Translations under genes and position numbers: made by a program | NCBI RefSeq assembly: GCF_002865645.1 | Contig: NW_020194558.1 | Coordinates: 1,116,001 to 1,180,000 of the forward strand | Reading direction: 5' to 3' | DNA from: Hyaloscypha bicolor E | Lineage: Eukaryota > Ascomycota > Leotiomycetes > Helotiales > Hyaloscyphaceae | Length of the DNA: 64,000 bases | The notes under the pieces: generated by a model | Databases searched by the model: none | Seen by the model: the letters and a program-made list of their open reading frames with translations, nothing else | What the model was told of the DNA's origin: nothing | In this document: piece after piece, positions 32,953 to 47,451 of the stretch | How the letters are laid out: every line of letters begins with the position of its first letter | Numbering within the stretch: the stretch's first letter is position 1

Positions 32953-35054
32953 TTTAAAGAATTTCTGTTTATATTATATAGTTCCGGTAATATATTATTC
33001 TTAGTATAATCCAACTAATAGGAGAGATTCTATAGTAGTTCTGGCTATTTGGGGTTCTTATTATAGAAGCTCTAAAGAGCTAGAGTACTATTACTTAATA
33101 AGGAAACAGGATACTACTCCGGATCTGAATCTTATTCTTTTTACTAGACTTAGTACTTTAGCTTTTTTAAAGCAGCTTTATTACTAGTATTTCTTAAACT
33201 TTATACTCTATTTCCCTGTCTTATAATTCTAATAATAGAGGCTCCGGATTTACTTATCCGGAAAGAGGGTTACCTGAATCTTTATATAGCTTCTCTATAT
33301 AAAATACCGGATATATTCTTATTAATTCCGGAAGCTTAAGCCTAAAGAAATATCTCACTTATTCCAGGATTTTATATAGTTATTCTATTTAGTAAGCCAG
33401 CTTATAGCTTAGATAATTATTTTTCTAATACTTAATAATAATTCATATCTTATCTCTTACTTTAAAGTTTACTAATTAGTAGTACTTATTAGCTTGAGTA
33501 ATATAACATTCTTGTACTTATATTATATTTTCCTGTATCTTTTACTATAATTTATAGAGCCATATTACTAGGGCCTTTGCTTTTTATTTATTTAGCTCTT
33601 TTTTTAGGGTACTCGATTATACTTAGGTTTCCTAATTAAATAATATTTACGGTTTATAGCCCTTTTTTATAAGAAATAGGAATTAGCTTATAGTCTTATA
33701 GATTAGAGCTATTTATTAGTAATTAATTATTATTACTTATTTATTCTAATTATTCTAGTAATAATTCATATAGAAATATAGCTATTAATTAAAGTACTAG
33801 TTAATAATTTCTATCTAGCTATTAGTTTAAGGATAATTAGTAATTAATAACTTGAGCTTTATACTAATATACTTATAGAACTTGCTTTAGAAATCCAATA
33901 TAAACTAGGGGCCTTATTAGTTATTTATAATATAATATTATATAAACTTTATAATATAAATAGCCGGGTTATTATAGTATATAGCTATAGCCTCTTAAAG
34001 CTTTTAGGTAAGCTTATTATTTAGGTTATTCTTAAGATCCTATAAGTTAATATTTCTATCTATTATATACCTTAGAAATAAGATATAGAATTCCTAAAAA
34101 GTCTGGCCCTTTTTTATAAATAGCTTCTTAAAAGCTTATTGAGTATTATATTTCTTATTTGGGTTACTATATAGCTTCTTTAGGTAAATATATAGCTTCT
34201 CTAATAATCTTGTATATATATTAATTATTCTAATTTAGGTAAGAAAAGATTAGTATAAGAATATAGCTACTTATATAGCCAGAAATATAGATAATCTTAA
34301 GGTTCTCTATCTAGTAAATATTAGAGTTATTATAAAGCTTATTCTTAATCTAAATTAACTAATTATTAAAAGTAATACTATTCTTAGTTATATTTATAAA
34401 AATAAAAGAATTAGGGAGTTTAACTAAATATCTAATTTCTAGAATAAGGAAACTAGTTATTTCTATAGGCTATATAACGAGCTTTTTAATAATAGCTTTA
34501 TTCTTTTATAAGACTTACTTGATTTCTTTTAGCTAATTATAATAATTCTTACTATAAGTAAGAATATTATATATCTTTAGAATTAGCTTAATAATCTCCT
34601 TATATAAAGCCTCTAGGCTCCGGAGTAACTCTTGGAAGTCTGCCTTTAATAGGGCAGGTTCCTCTTTTTTCTCGGCTCTCTAAAAAAGAATATCTCTCTT
34701 ATAAGTATTAATAGGATATTCGGACCTCTTAGGAGACTTAATAAGAGGCTCTGGTTCACCTTCTAGTAGTATACTAATAGTATCTCGTATTATAGCTTCT
34801 TCTGACTTGCCTAGTTATTCCGGGACTTGCTTTCTTATAAATCTTCGTCTAGTAGTGAAATTACTGGCCTATCTGCTTACCTGGCTAGTCCAGGGCTTTC
34901 TTGCCTAGTTATTCTAGGGCTTTCTTTTATTCTGATATTAATTAACTAGTATAGGAGTAGCTATAGTATATTGTATCTATATTTATCGAAAACTAATTAG
35001 ATAGGTATTATTTAAATCCTCTATAGGATTAAGAAGTAAGTAAGCTTTAAATTA

Positions 35055-35314
35055 TATTACAAGTATAAAATCTAGGGCCTAAAAGATATAGTTAGACTAT
35101 CTCTATTTCGATAATTCAAAGCTAAAGAGAGAAGAGGATCTCGAAGGAGCCTCGGATCTAAATAATTGCAAGCTATATACGGGCCCACGTACTAGCTTAA
35201 GCTCGGGGTCACGTGCAATAATCAGGTGACTATAGATGCCTCGCTCAGATACCAGATATCTCTCTTACTCTAGTCTAATCCCTATTAGTACTATATATTA
35301 TAATAACTATAATA
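35055..35314 (-). repeat. 5' LTR of the deleted Ty3/gypsy element
   Basis: 260 bp, retains more CpA/CpG (CACGTG, GATGCCTCGC) than the left copy. Confidence 0.8.
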
Positions 35315-37364
35315 TTATTTATTTTAAAATAATATATATAAATAGTTAATAAATAATATTTAATAGCTTATATATTTTAGTTTATAGTATTTTTATAAAT
35401 TGCTTTTCCCGGTTAGAAACTATTATTTTTAGAAGCCTATACTAGTAATAATAGGTTTTTATAAACTACTTTATTATTATTTCTATTATAGTATTTACTA
35501 TAGCCTTAAGTATTATCTCTTTTTCTAGATAGTTTATAATAATTATTATATTAATATATTCTTTATTTAATAGAAGTTCTATTATAAAGCTAATTAAGAT
35601 CTTTTACTAGATTTAATTCGGGATAAGAAAAGGCTTTAGAAACCTCTAATAATAGTTTTTTTATACTTTATTTCTCTTATAAATATTATAGTTTTATATA
35701 AACTAATATATTTACTTTAATATATTTGACTAGAAAAACTATTATATAAAAAGAATACTTATAATATCTTATTCTAAATAGCTATATTAGATTAAATTAT
35801 AGATTTACTAAATTAGCTTTATATAAAGCTTTTCTAAATCAGAAATCTATTATTATTTCCGGAAGAGAAATTATTTTAACTAAAATAATAAATATTTCTC
35901 TATTAATATTCTAATTTTTAAATTAAATAAAAATATTTATTTCTTTTTTATATTATTTTAATTATAGTCTAATATAACTTATTTTTTTCTTGGGTATTAT
36001 ACTAAAGCTTTTTTAGTATATTTTGGGTATTATCTTTTATTTACTATTTTATTTATTTATTATTAATATGGCTTCTATTCTATTTTTAACTTTTTAAGTC
36101 TAATTTAAAAAGATTTTTTTATTTTAAGAAAAATTCCGTTCTATTTCTTTTACTCTTTTACTAATTTATATTTATAAGTTAGGCTTCTATATCCCGCTAA
36201 TTTCCTGGCTAGATACTTCTTTTTTAGTTTTAATTTTTTAGACCAGGCTTAGAAAATTAAATAAACTTCTTCTTAACCTGTTTTCTTATTTATACTAGTA
36301 TTATAAAAATCGAATTTTTAGAGAAGTTATTAAAGGTTTCTGGCTTTAATAGTTATAATATTCTAAATTATTAATAATTATCTTTTTCTTTATTAGAAAA
36401 GTTCTATATTTACTTTAATTTTTTTTAAAAATATATAAAATCTTGAAATTATATTATAAAAGAATTAGGAACTATTTTATTTATTATTTAATAAAGTTTT
36501 ATATTATTATAAAGTATTTCAGGTTTTTATAATTCGTTTAATTTCGAATTAATAAATATTTCTTAGTTCTAATTTTTTTTAAATAATAGATAATTATAAG
36601 TATTTCCTTATTATAGATCTTATAATTATATTTTATAAGATTATTTTTCTTTAAGAAAAATATATAGAATTATAGGATATTCTTTCTATTAACTTATATA
36701 AAAATACTATTTATATTTTATTTAGAAAAATCTATTTCAAGAATTATTTCCAGGTTATAATTAAACTATATTAGTATTAGAACTAAAATAAATATCTTTT
36801 TAAGTTTCTGGAAAATAGCTTTTATTTTATTTATTTATAAGAATACTCGGTTCTTATATATAAAGTTAAATAGTAATTAAATAATTTCTGAGAATTCCCG
36901 AATAAAATATTAGTAGAAATTAGTAAATTTTAGAAAACTCTATATTTTTTTTAATTAATTTCAGGGCTTCCTAGCTTAGAATAGCTTTAATTTTTACTAG
37001 ATTTATATAAATATTCTTTCTGGCCTTTATAATAAATCTCAAGTATTTTATTAATTTAATCTCAAATTTATATTTATTAATATCTAGCTATAGGTCTACT
37101 TTTTAAAGTTATTAAAAAATCTTTTATATATATTTATAATATTTTTTTCTTTAATTCTAATAAATAAACCAAAATATTATTTATATAAATAAAATAGAAC
37201 TTATCTAGAAAATTCTTAAAAGTCTATTTAATATATTTCTAGAATATATTCGAGGCATTTATTAGACTAAAGAGAATTACTAATTACTTATAAAGTTTAT
37301 ATCTTATATAAAAGGCTATTTTCTATTTATTTCTTTTAGTAATATAAATCTTATAAAAAGCTAT
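35315..37364 (-). other. Old retroelement relic with reverse-transcriptase-like motif
   Basis: Stop-rich, strongly AT-shifted. On the minus strand at about 37140-37200 a frame reads FIYINNILVYL, which fits a YxDD-type reverse transcriptase active site with both Asp codons changed to Asn by G-to-A mutation. Family within the LTR elements not determined. No LTRs located for it. Confidence 0.5.
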
Positions 37365-37598
37365 TATAACGGCAGGAATAGAGTAATGGAACGAGGCTTA
37401 AAGATTAATGATTTCCTATATCTTGAGAATCTAAAGCTAAGGAGAGAAGGAGTGAGGTGTGGCAGTGGATAAGTAGGTATGACTAAGACTACTGAAACGC
37501 CGAGCTTTAGAAGTGAGCTTGGTTTGAACTATAGCTTGGAACCTTAGCTGAAACCAATCCCTTTAGCTAAAACCAACTATATAATACCAGCCGTTATA
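37365..37598. mobile_element. Solo-LTR-like insertion, little mutated
   Basis: A 234-bp segment of near-normal composition starts TATAACGGC and ends GCCGTTATA (perfect 9-bp inverted ends) and is flanked by GCTAT on both sides (37360-37364, 37599-37603). The ends are consistent with TG...CA termini after mutation and the 5-bp duplication with an LTR element that recombined to a solo LTR; a small TIR element is the alternative. It sits inside the older reverse-transcriptase relic and retains many CpA/TpG, so it arrived later. Confidence 0.62.
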
Positions 37599-37603
37599 GC
37601 TAT

Positions 37604-40600
37604 TATAAAATTAAATTTTATAAATTATTTTGCTTTTCCGATATTTTAAAGAGTTTTATAAATTAATAGAAGCAAATATTAGTTCTTTTTTATAAGCTTA
37701 TTTAGATTCCGGTAGTTTATATAAAGCTATAATTCCCTATTAGGTTTTTATATAAAAAGAATAGAAATAATAATAGAAAAGTAGCTTATTTAAATAAATT
37801 CCTTATTTAGTAATTCTATAAATATCTTCTATAATAGGCTCTATAATATAATAGATTTCTTTTTATTAATTTCTTTTAATTTAATCTAGTAATTAATCTT
37901 TTAGTCTTAAATAAATAGTAACTTTCTTACCTTAACTAAATAAAATGTCTTTTAGAAGCTCTTATATTATTCCGGAAGCTTTATATAAAAATTAGTTCTA
38001 TTATTTTAAATTAGGGCTTTTTAAATATTTATTAGGCTATCTAAAAAAAACCTCTATATTTCTTTTCTTACTTTTCTTTACTAAATAAGAGAATAAAGCT
38101 ATTAAAACCTATATATAATCTACTATTTATAGGCTAAAAGTTAGTAATTTATTTATTTTATTTTATATTAAAGTTTCTAATAATAAAATAAATAGCTTTA
38201 ACCTCAAATTATAGATTTATATATCCTATAAATAAAGCTATTATATATCTAAAATTATATCTAAACTAGAAATCTTAGAAACTATATAGAAAAAGATATA
38301 ATATTTATAATAACTATTAATATTTATACTAAATACTATTATTTCTCTAATTATATCCGGTATTATTTTATTAAAAGCTTCTATTTATTTTGAAGTAATT
38401 AGTATATACTAGAAGTTATAGTAACTAATAAGGCAAGAATTAATTATTTTATATAATATATATCTAATATTAATAAGAGTTTATATGAAATATTTTTTAT
38501 TAATTATTATTAATATAAAAAAAGAATTTAATTATATTCTTCTAAATTTACTTTTAAATTTACTAATCTAATTCTATTTCTATATATTTCTAATAATAAC
38601 TTTTATTAGAAGCTAGTTTTTTCCTAAATTAGATAAATTTAAGTTCTTTTTATTTTTATTTCTATTTTTATCTGAAATATTAATATTCTTTTCTCGAGCT
38701 ATTTCTGCCTTTTTTTTAGGACTATTCTTAATATCTTTATACTTTTCGCTTTTATTTTTAGTTATTTTTTCTCTTTTTCTTTTCTTTATTTACTAGTTCG
38801 GAAAAAGAAGCTCGAATATAGCTTTATTTAATTGTTATATATAAAATAATTATTTTAATTATACTAAAAATAAAGTTTTTTTCTTTTTCTACTAATTAAT
38901 TTTATTCCGAGAAATCTAATTAGAGAAAGGCTCTTGGGCCTTTTATTTAACTAGTTCGGGCAATAGGCTTTTATATTCTTGATTTTAGCTAGCTAGTTAT
39001 TAATTATTCGTAATTAGAAATAGTATTTTTTATATAATTTTTTTTCTTTCTATTTTTTTTTTATAAACTTAGTTATAATAATAGCTTTGAAATATATTTT
39101 TTAAATCTTATTTTACTATTTTTATTTTTCTATTTTTAAAATTAAGTAATTAAAATCGCTTAAGAATTTACTTAAAGAAATTAACCTTTATTAAATTCGA
39201 TTTAACTTTTCTAGAGTTTTCTATTATTTCTATAAGTTATAAAAAGCCAGGTTTATTTATTTAAATAGTTCTTTAATTATGAATTTTTATTTTTTAGATA
39301 AATTTTAGCTATAAATATATTTGACTTATTACTTTTTTAAATAAGTATTTAAATCTATACTAAACTTTTTTTTATTTTACTAATTGCCTTTTTATTAATT
39401 TTTAGCTTTACTTATAAAAGTTCTTTAAACTAGAGATATAAAGCCAAATTATTTCTATTAAACTTATTAGGGTTCGGGAAATAGGCTTTTAGTTATCTTA
39501 TAAAAGGAAATTAAAAAAAAATATATAAAATAGAGGAAATATTTATATTTATAAGAAATTTAGAATTATTATATATTTATTAATTAATTTAATTTATATA
39601 GCCAGATTTACTATTAAGTTTACCTGTTATTTTACTAGCTCTAATAGCTATTAAAACTATATTATAAGGGCTTCTTATAATTATTAGGGAACTTTATTTA
39701 CTATTTTGGCTTTATATAGCTATTTATTTATTTAATATAAAAAGAAAACTATAATAAAACAAAAACCTATATAAAGTATATTAGAATATAAAATAATAAA
39801 ATATAAATAGTATATAGTATATAAAAGCTTAATTAATTAAATATAGAAAAAAAATTATTATCTAGAATTATAAAAAAGCTAGCTTTTTTATATAATTCCT
39901 ATAAATTATATATAAAAGATTCTAGTCTTTATTATATAACTAAAATATTAAAATTATTAAAATAAAGTAATTTTAATAAAATATAGCTTGCTATATTATA
40001 TCTAATTCTTTATTTATTTATATTTATTTCTTAAATACTAAGAACTAATAGAAAATTCCTATTTAGAATCCGAAATAATAAAATAATTAAAATTCTTCTT
40101 TACTAATATTTCTAATTTCTCTTTAATATATTAAAAATATAATCTATTACTTTTAAATTATTTTATTTTATATTCTTAAACTTATTTAAAAGTAATTCGA
40201 ACTCGTTTAATTATATTCTTATATTCTTTATAATATAATTCTTTTTACTATTTAGTATTTGCCTTTAATTATTATTTAATTTTAGTCTTTATAGCTAGAT
40301 ATTAAAGTGGCTTATTATAGTAAATTATATTATAAATTATATTAATATATTTTAAATAAATAGCTCTTTTGAATTTCGTATTATTTTTAATATTTTTGAA
40401 TTAACTTTTAGTAAAAAGCTTTAATAACTATATAAAAGACTTTATTCTTATATATTTTATTCTAAATAGTAACTAGACTTATTAGAATTATAATAAAAGG
40501 CTTTTTAAATAATAGATTATTATTAAGCTATTTTTTAATTACTATTTAATTATAATTCTAGACTTATAAATTATCTAGCTAAAGATATTTATTTATCTAG

Positions 40601-40748
40601 TTAAATATTTCATACTTAAATACTTTTCTTCTATTTTCTTTACTAGATACTCGCTTAACTTCTTTATATCTTTTAAGTCGAAATTATTATAAATAAAAGA
40701 GTAATTAATACTTTTAAGAACTTTTTTACTAAAGAAAACTATAAGACA
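37604..40748. other. Continuation of old AT-rich relics
   Basis: The sequence interrupted by the solo-LTR-like insertion continues here. No intact frame. Contains a palindrome copy (39905) and one arm of a long inverted repeat pair (39740-39960; partner near 63,140-63,430). Confidence 0.5.
39905..39940. repeat. 36-bp palindrome, copy 3
   Basis: Arms ATTATATATAAAAGATT and AGTCTTTATTATATAAC. Embedded in a longer segment that reappears inverted around copy 6. Confidence 0.68.
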
Positions 40749-41049
40749 TGTAATAGTAGGGTAATATACAAGTAGTTAAGATAAGTAAGCTATAAAGTAA
40801 TACTTGCAAGTATAACTAATTCCAAGAATTAATTCTAATAAAAGACTAATTAATGCCTCTTTCCAAAGCTAGGAGTGTCTCCCTATATATTCCCTAGTAT
40901 TTAGCCAAGTATATAAAGCCTTTTATTTAACTAGGAAATATAAGCCAATATAATCCGTATAATTCCAATTATAAGCTTTACCCAAAATAGGGAACTAGAT
41001 CTATAATATCTAATACCTGTCTATATACCATTATATATACCTATTATAT
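40749..41049 (-). repeat. 3' LTR of the first Ty3/gypsy element
   Basis: Begins TGTAATAG and ends CTATTATA. Confidence 0.82.
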
Positions 41050-41052
41050 TAA

Positions 41053-41062
41053 CCCCCCCTCT
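41053..41062 (-). other. Polypurine tract of the first Ty3/gypsy element
   Basis: A C run followed by CTCTGGGCCC on the plus strand; on the coding strand it is a purine-rich stretch three bases from the 3' LTR. Confidence 0.5.
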
Positions 41063-44000
41063 GGGCCCTTGTCCCTAAAAGGCCTGAGAAAACTGTAAAT
41101 AGCTTTATAAATAATTTCCTGAAACTTTCCCGGCTGCTAGTTCTTCCCAAAGACTTCCTATAATTACTCTATTATTATGCCAGGTAATAGAATTAAGGAT
41201 ATAGTTTACTAATCCTGTCTAGTTAACTTGCAGATTACCTCTAGTAATTTCTCCTTATAAAGGTAGTACGGGTATAGTATATACTATTAGATATAAAGCT
41301 CTTCCGGTCTTCTAATTAGTTTATAAATCCTAACTTAGCCTTTATTTACGAATAAATTATTATTCTATAGGTCCAAGAGTTTGGAAATATTAATTTGATT
41401 TTCTGGTTTATTTATAAATTCCTTTTTTGGAATTTTCTGGATATTTCTGGTATAGAGCCGGTTCCGAATTTATAATTACTATTTAGGAAAAGAATATTAT
41501 AAAAAGGCCTCCCTTTTCCTACTAACTAATCTTCCTTTTCTTTAACTATAATACCATATCTAGCTCCTTCTTATTTCTTGCCTTCCTTTTTCAAGCCTTC
41601 TTTAAGCTCCTTTAAGCTCCTTTAAGTCTTATTTAAGCTTTATTCAAGTCCCCTTCTAATTTCCTCTTCTATTTCTTTATCTATTAAGATAAATACTTCT
41701 CTTAGTACTTATTAGCCTATTACTATCTATTTGGCTAATACTCCTATATCCTTAATTTGCCCTTACTATTTTTGATATTCCAAGAATATTACTAAGTTTC
41801 CCGACCTTACTTATATTAAGAGTAATAATTATTCGGTATATAATTACTACTATTCTAAGAATAAGAAGTATAATCCTATAAGTTATAAATTCCTTCTTTT
41901 ATTTCTTATTCTAATACTATCTAAGGTTTCTTAAATATATATAGTATAATTAAACCGCTTTCTTTAAGCTATTAATATATATAAGCGTCTTTCCTATTCT
42001 TTGCCCAAAAGAGAGAAGGCTATTACTACCCTTTTTCTATACTAAACGGTATATACTTCTTATATTAAAGCTATTATTCGAGGCTAACGGATTCCCCTAA
42101 TAATCTAAGGAATGGGTTAAGTAATTCTTACTAGCTTAGTATAAGTATAAAGTACTCTTAATAATATAGTTAATATTCTTTAGTATTAAGTAAGCTTATT
42201 TCTTTCTTATTTCTTACTAATAGCTAATAGCTTTATAGGCTAATTTACTATCTATTTCTCGAGAGAATTCTAATAAGAATAATAATAAGAATAGTAGAAA
42301 ATAGTTATAAGAATAAAGTATTTATAGAATATAGAAATTAGAGTTTTTAGAATTCTTAATAATTTTTATATAGTTTTTCCAAGAATAAATATATAGTTTT
42401 TAATAGTTTTCTAATAAAAGTATTTATCTTTTATATCTCTATTTAGCTAATAGTATTATAATATTACTCTTTTCTAAATATTCTTATAATTCTTAAGCTA
42501 TATTCTCTAGATTACTTAGTAGTTCTTATATATTATTTACTAATAAGTAGCCCTTCTAATAAATAAGATATTCCCTTCCTTTTCTGTCCTTTCTATAGGC
42601 TATAATAGATTCTATCTCGAATTCTTCTTTACCTTTAATCTCGACTAGTTCTAGTTCTACTATAGTACTAGCTTACGGGTATTATAATTCTAAGAGAGAA
42701 ATATAGAAAATATTATAAATCTAATATAATAGTAGTAATTCCAAGTAGTATATCTATTTATATATTCCTATAACTTCTAGAACTTTAAAGGGGCCGAGAT
42801 ATCTGTCTACTAGCTTTATACTAGGTTATAGCTATTAAATATTCTTTATATAAAGTATGACTTTATTATATATATTAAATTCCTTATTAATATATTTCTT
42901 ATTATAGTACTTTTTCTATATATCTACTATTTCTTACTATTATTTCTCTAGTACCTCCTATTCTATTTGAATCCTCTATATTCTTTCTTATATTACTAGT
43001 GCTTCTTCTTCTGAAATATTATCCTTAATATATAGTTTAATACTAGAATAGAATCTATATAATATATAAAATAGGGAAATTCCTATTATTAAATATATAG
43101 AGTTATTATATATAAATTCTATAAAAGCAAGCTTTACTATCCAGTCGTCCTACTAATAGCTAGTATAGTACCTTAAGTACTATTCCAGAGTTTGGTTTAG
43201 ATTCTCCGTTTATTTATTAATTTATAAATAGAATACTATATTTAGTTATTATTAAACCTTTAAATAGAAATATAGACTTAACTAGAACTTACTTATAAAA
43301 ACAGATCCTTTATTAAAGATTATACCTATAGGTATACTAAAGTCTTTAATAATATAATATATAAATAGCTCTACTAATTCAGGAGCCAAGATTTCCTTAG
43401 TAGTCGGAATATATTATACTATTTTCATATATCTATTAATAATAATAAATATAGAATTATATACTTTATTATAAAACCTAGAAAAAAGTAGTCCCGTAAT
43501 AAAGTTTATAGTAATTTCTTATTATAGCTTAGAGGAGAAAAGAAATAAACTAAGTATATTATATAGTAAATATCTTTTTACCTTAGTTTATTAATATATA
43601 AGGCAAGTTCTAATATAGTCTTTTATATCCTTTTTTATACTTTATTAGAAGTACTTCTTCTAGAGAATCTCTAGTATCTTACTAGTACCAAAATACCTAT
43701 CTATAGGATTATTATAGTTAGCTTATAGTAATTCTTTTTTAAGAGCCGGCTTATTTAATATATAAATAATACTCTAATATCTTAATAACCCAGATATATT
43801 AAGTTCCTAAGTTTTAATAGCTCTAATAAAGGTTCTCTTTAAGAACTATTTATACTACTAGTATTATACTAATAGATCGAGCCTTTAGTACTATAATAGT
43901 AGTTTAAGTAGTATTTCTCTACCTTTCTTATATACTATTTCGGATCCAGCTATCTATATAGCTAGAATTTATAATATATACTATTTGTAACTAGCTATAC

Positions 44001-46226
44001 TAGTAATAGGCTCAAGTAGTAGTATCTCCGGTACTACTCTATTACTAAAATAGACTTCCTTTTCGGAATTCCTTAGTATCTTACTAATTGAGAAGTACTT
44101 ATTTTCTCTTTCCTGGGCCTTAAATTATAGTATTACAGAAATAGTATAGTATTCTATTATTATTATCTATAGGGCTCTCTGTTTTATATTTTATAGCTTA
44201 TTATAAAATATAGGTAATAAAGTATCTTTATTTACTTCTATTATAAAATCTGGCCTTCTTAATAGCCTATTAGTAGAATTACTATATCCCGGCCAGTATT
44301 CTAAGATAAAGTTAAAAATAGCTAGCTTTTCTATTTATCTTATCTATTAACTATTTAGTTTTCTCTTAGTTATAAAATATTTCAAGTTATTATAATCTAT
44401 CTTAATAATAATAGTATATCGGATATATATTAGGTAATACTATTAAGTATAGAATACTAAAATAATAGTTAAGAGTTTAGAATTATATATTTTATATCTG
44501 CTTTTAATTATAATTATCTTTTTTAAATAGAAAGTAATAGGGTATTATCTGGCCTCTGTTTTCTTACTAAAAAGCTAGGAAATTATACTTATAATTATAA
44601 ATCCTAAAGTATTTATTTCTATATAAATCTTTAAGGCTAGGTTAAAATAATAAAGAATTAGTACTATTATAAATATAATTTATAGCTCTTTAAAAGCCTT
44701 ATTTACCTTATTTATCTAGCTAAAATAATATTATGGGTTTCTACTAGTTTTTAATAAATTAGTTAATTCTTTTACTATTCTAAAGTATCTATAGATAAAT
44801 CTCTAATAGAAGTTAGTAAAACCCAGAAATATTTGAACTTTTCGGATATTATTCTTTAGGGCCAGCTATTTCCTAATAGCTATAATCCTACTAGCTTCTA
44901 TTTCTATATTATCTGGGCTAATTATAAATCCTAGAAACTCTATCTTTTCTATATTAAACTCGCATTTTACTAAGTTTATAAAGAGCTAGTATTATTATAA
45001 TTACTCGAATATATATTAGACTACTACTATATATTATTCTGGGTTCTCTAAATAAATTAAAATATTATTTAGATAGACTATATAGATAATATCTATAAGG
45101 CCTACTAGTATATAGTTAATATATACCTGGAATATTACTAGAATATTAGATAGTTCAAAGAGTATAATATAGTATTTAAAATATCTATAATATATTCGGA
45201 ATACTATCTTCTACTTATTACTCTCCCGTATTTATAATTAATAGTAAGTATTCTTTAAATCTAGCTTTATATATATCTTTATTCTATAAAGCCTATTTAT
45301 AGTCTTACTAATAAATAATAATAGTATTTGGTTCTTAATAGTAATCTTATTTAGACTCCAGTAATTAATATATAAATATAGGCCGCTTTTTTTCTTTAGA
45401 ACAAATATAATTAGGGTACTAGCTAGACTAGTAAAATAATAGATCTATCTCTTCTCTAGGCTAGTATTAAGATATTCCCGAAAAACTTCAAGCTTCCTTT
45501 CTAATAAAGTATATATAGGATTATATAATAGTTAGGATCCTAGTTCTAGATCTATATAATATTCTATTATATAGTAATCGGATAATATACCTATAGCCTC
45601 TATAGAAAATACTTAGAAAAGGTCCTAATACTTCTTAGGAAATATAATTATTCTATTAGTAGTAATAGTAGTAATCTTTTAACTATCTATTATAGAATAG
45701 GTAATTAATAGAAAAATATATATCTTATACTTTATTACTTTAGTAAACTTTCTAGTATTTAGAACTTTAATTTTCTATAGTCGAATCTGGTATCTCTATA
45801 TTACTTTTCTAAAGGAAATTAGGAAATTAACCTAGTAAAGCTATAGGAATCCAAATATTATATTAATATAGTTTAGATTAAAATTATATAATATAAAGTA
45901 TATATTAGTTTCTTTTTAGTTCCCTAGTATATTTTTGGTAGTAATCCCAAGAATATAATTTCTATATAAATAGATTCTTCTTTCCTCTAGTAAGAATAAG
46001 GGAATTGCTCTTAATATTAATAGAATACCTATATCTAAAGCTAATCTTCTCTTTATATAATTAGCCTCTATATCCGAGTTTACTAATACTTTAATTCTTT
46101 ATTTACTTTTTATTATTTTAATAATAACCTTAATTACTATCCTTATTTTAGAAGTCTTACTTTCTATAATATAAATGAGTATAACTATTATAGGACATAT
46201 TTATTTCCCGGCTTTTTTAGTTCTAG

Positions 46227-46268
46227 GTACTTATATACTTTATAGCTAGACTTATTATAGTTATAATA
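46227..46268 (-). pseudogene. Decayed Gag zinc knuckle
   Basis: The minus strand reads Y-YN-Y-NKSS-Y-KVYK-Y. The four tyrosines stand at the exact spacing of a C-X2-C-X4-H-X4-C nucleocapsid knuckle. Cys (TGT) and His (CAT/CAC) codons both become Tyr codons by single or double transitions of the RIP type. Confidence 0.6.
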
Positions 46269-47451
46269 AGTTGGTTTCTCTTAATTAGAATAAGTAGTAG
46301 TATAGTAACTCTCTTTCTAGTAAGTAAAGCAAATTATACCCGGTTTTATAGATCCTAATACAGGTACTATATTAGATCCTATTACTATACCTTTATTATT
46401 CCGGTTTTATAAACCTTATAATAGGAATATATTTCTTTTCCGTTTTTTTTTATTATCTCCTTTCTCTTTTCTCCTATTTTCTTTCTTTTACTATTCTATT
46501 AGCTTATTATTATATTCCTGTTAAATAGACAGGTTTAAATTATTCTTAATTCTTATAGCTATAGAAATAAGCTTCTTTCTTTCTTATAGAATATTTCCTT
46601 AATAATTAATCTTATTCCGAATCTCTTATCTTAAACTACTAAATAAGTTATTCTACTCTTATAGTAAACCTATATATCCTAAATTATTTAATAAGCTATC
46701 TAAATAAGATATAAAGCTTTAGATACTCTAGCCTGGCTATTATTTAATATTCTTAAACTTAGTAAGAGTATTATTACTATAGTTCTCCGGATCTAAGATA
46801 GAATCTTTTATAAATTTAATAAAGGTTTCCTAATCCGTAGTATTAATATTTACTAATTACTTCCTATATTTCCAGATATCTCTGGCTATATCCTTAAAAT
46901 AGAAAGTATAATATATAACCTTTACTATATTAGTAGCCCAGGTAATTCTACTATCTTTATACTACTTTAATTCTGCCTAATAGAAGAAGTCCTAGGCTTC
47001 TTTAATACTCTTTTCCCGGTAAATAGGCAGTTCTCGGGTTTTTAGAGCCCTCCGAACCAAAGGTACTACCGGAAATATAATAGATTCTATACCGGATATC
47101 TAAATATCTTTAAGATAATGGATCTGAGCTTCTAGCTTCTCTAGATCTTCTCTCTATTATATCTCTATTTCTAACTTAGTAATATAATAGTAAGCTACTA
47201 CTAATTTCTCTATTATTATTATTCTATTTACTAGTTCTGGGGATATCTGAGTTCTATTTCCTTCTCCTAATTAGATAGTATAAAGAGTACTTGACTAGGT
47301 ACTTCCCTGGATGCCTGGTTAGGTTATTCTAGTAGTAGTAGAGGCGTTTCTCCTGGTTAATACTCTAGCTATTAATATTTTATCTATTAATAGCTTAACT
47401 ACCTTATAATAAACTATTCTCCGAAGGTTAAATTAATTAGAATATAAGATA

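Larger units (their letters stand above)
32580..35314 (-). mobile_element. Internally deleted Ty3/gypsy LTR retrotransposon
   Basis: LTRs of equal length (260 bp) at 32580-32839 and 35055-35314 begin TATTAC and end GTAATA or ATAATA, i.e. TGTTAC...GTAACA-type ends after C-to-T/G-to-A change. The flanks CTATT (32575-32579) and TTATT (35315-35319) are a 5-bp target duplication differing by one C-to-T change. On the minus strand an 18-base G run forms the polypurine tract next to the left LTR, so the left LTR is the 3' LTR. The 2.2-kb interior matches the 3' end (about 52,400-53,510) and then the gag-side end (about 57,440 onward) of the full element at 52,123. The middle of pol, with reverse transcriptase, is missing. 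Confidence 0.82.
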
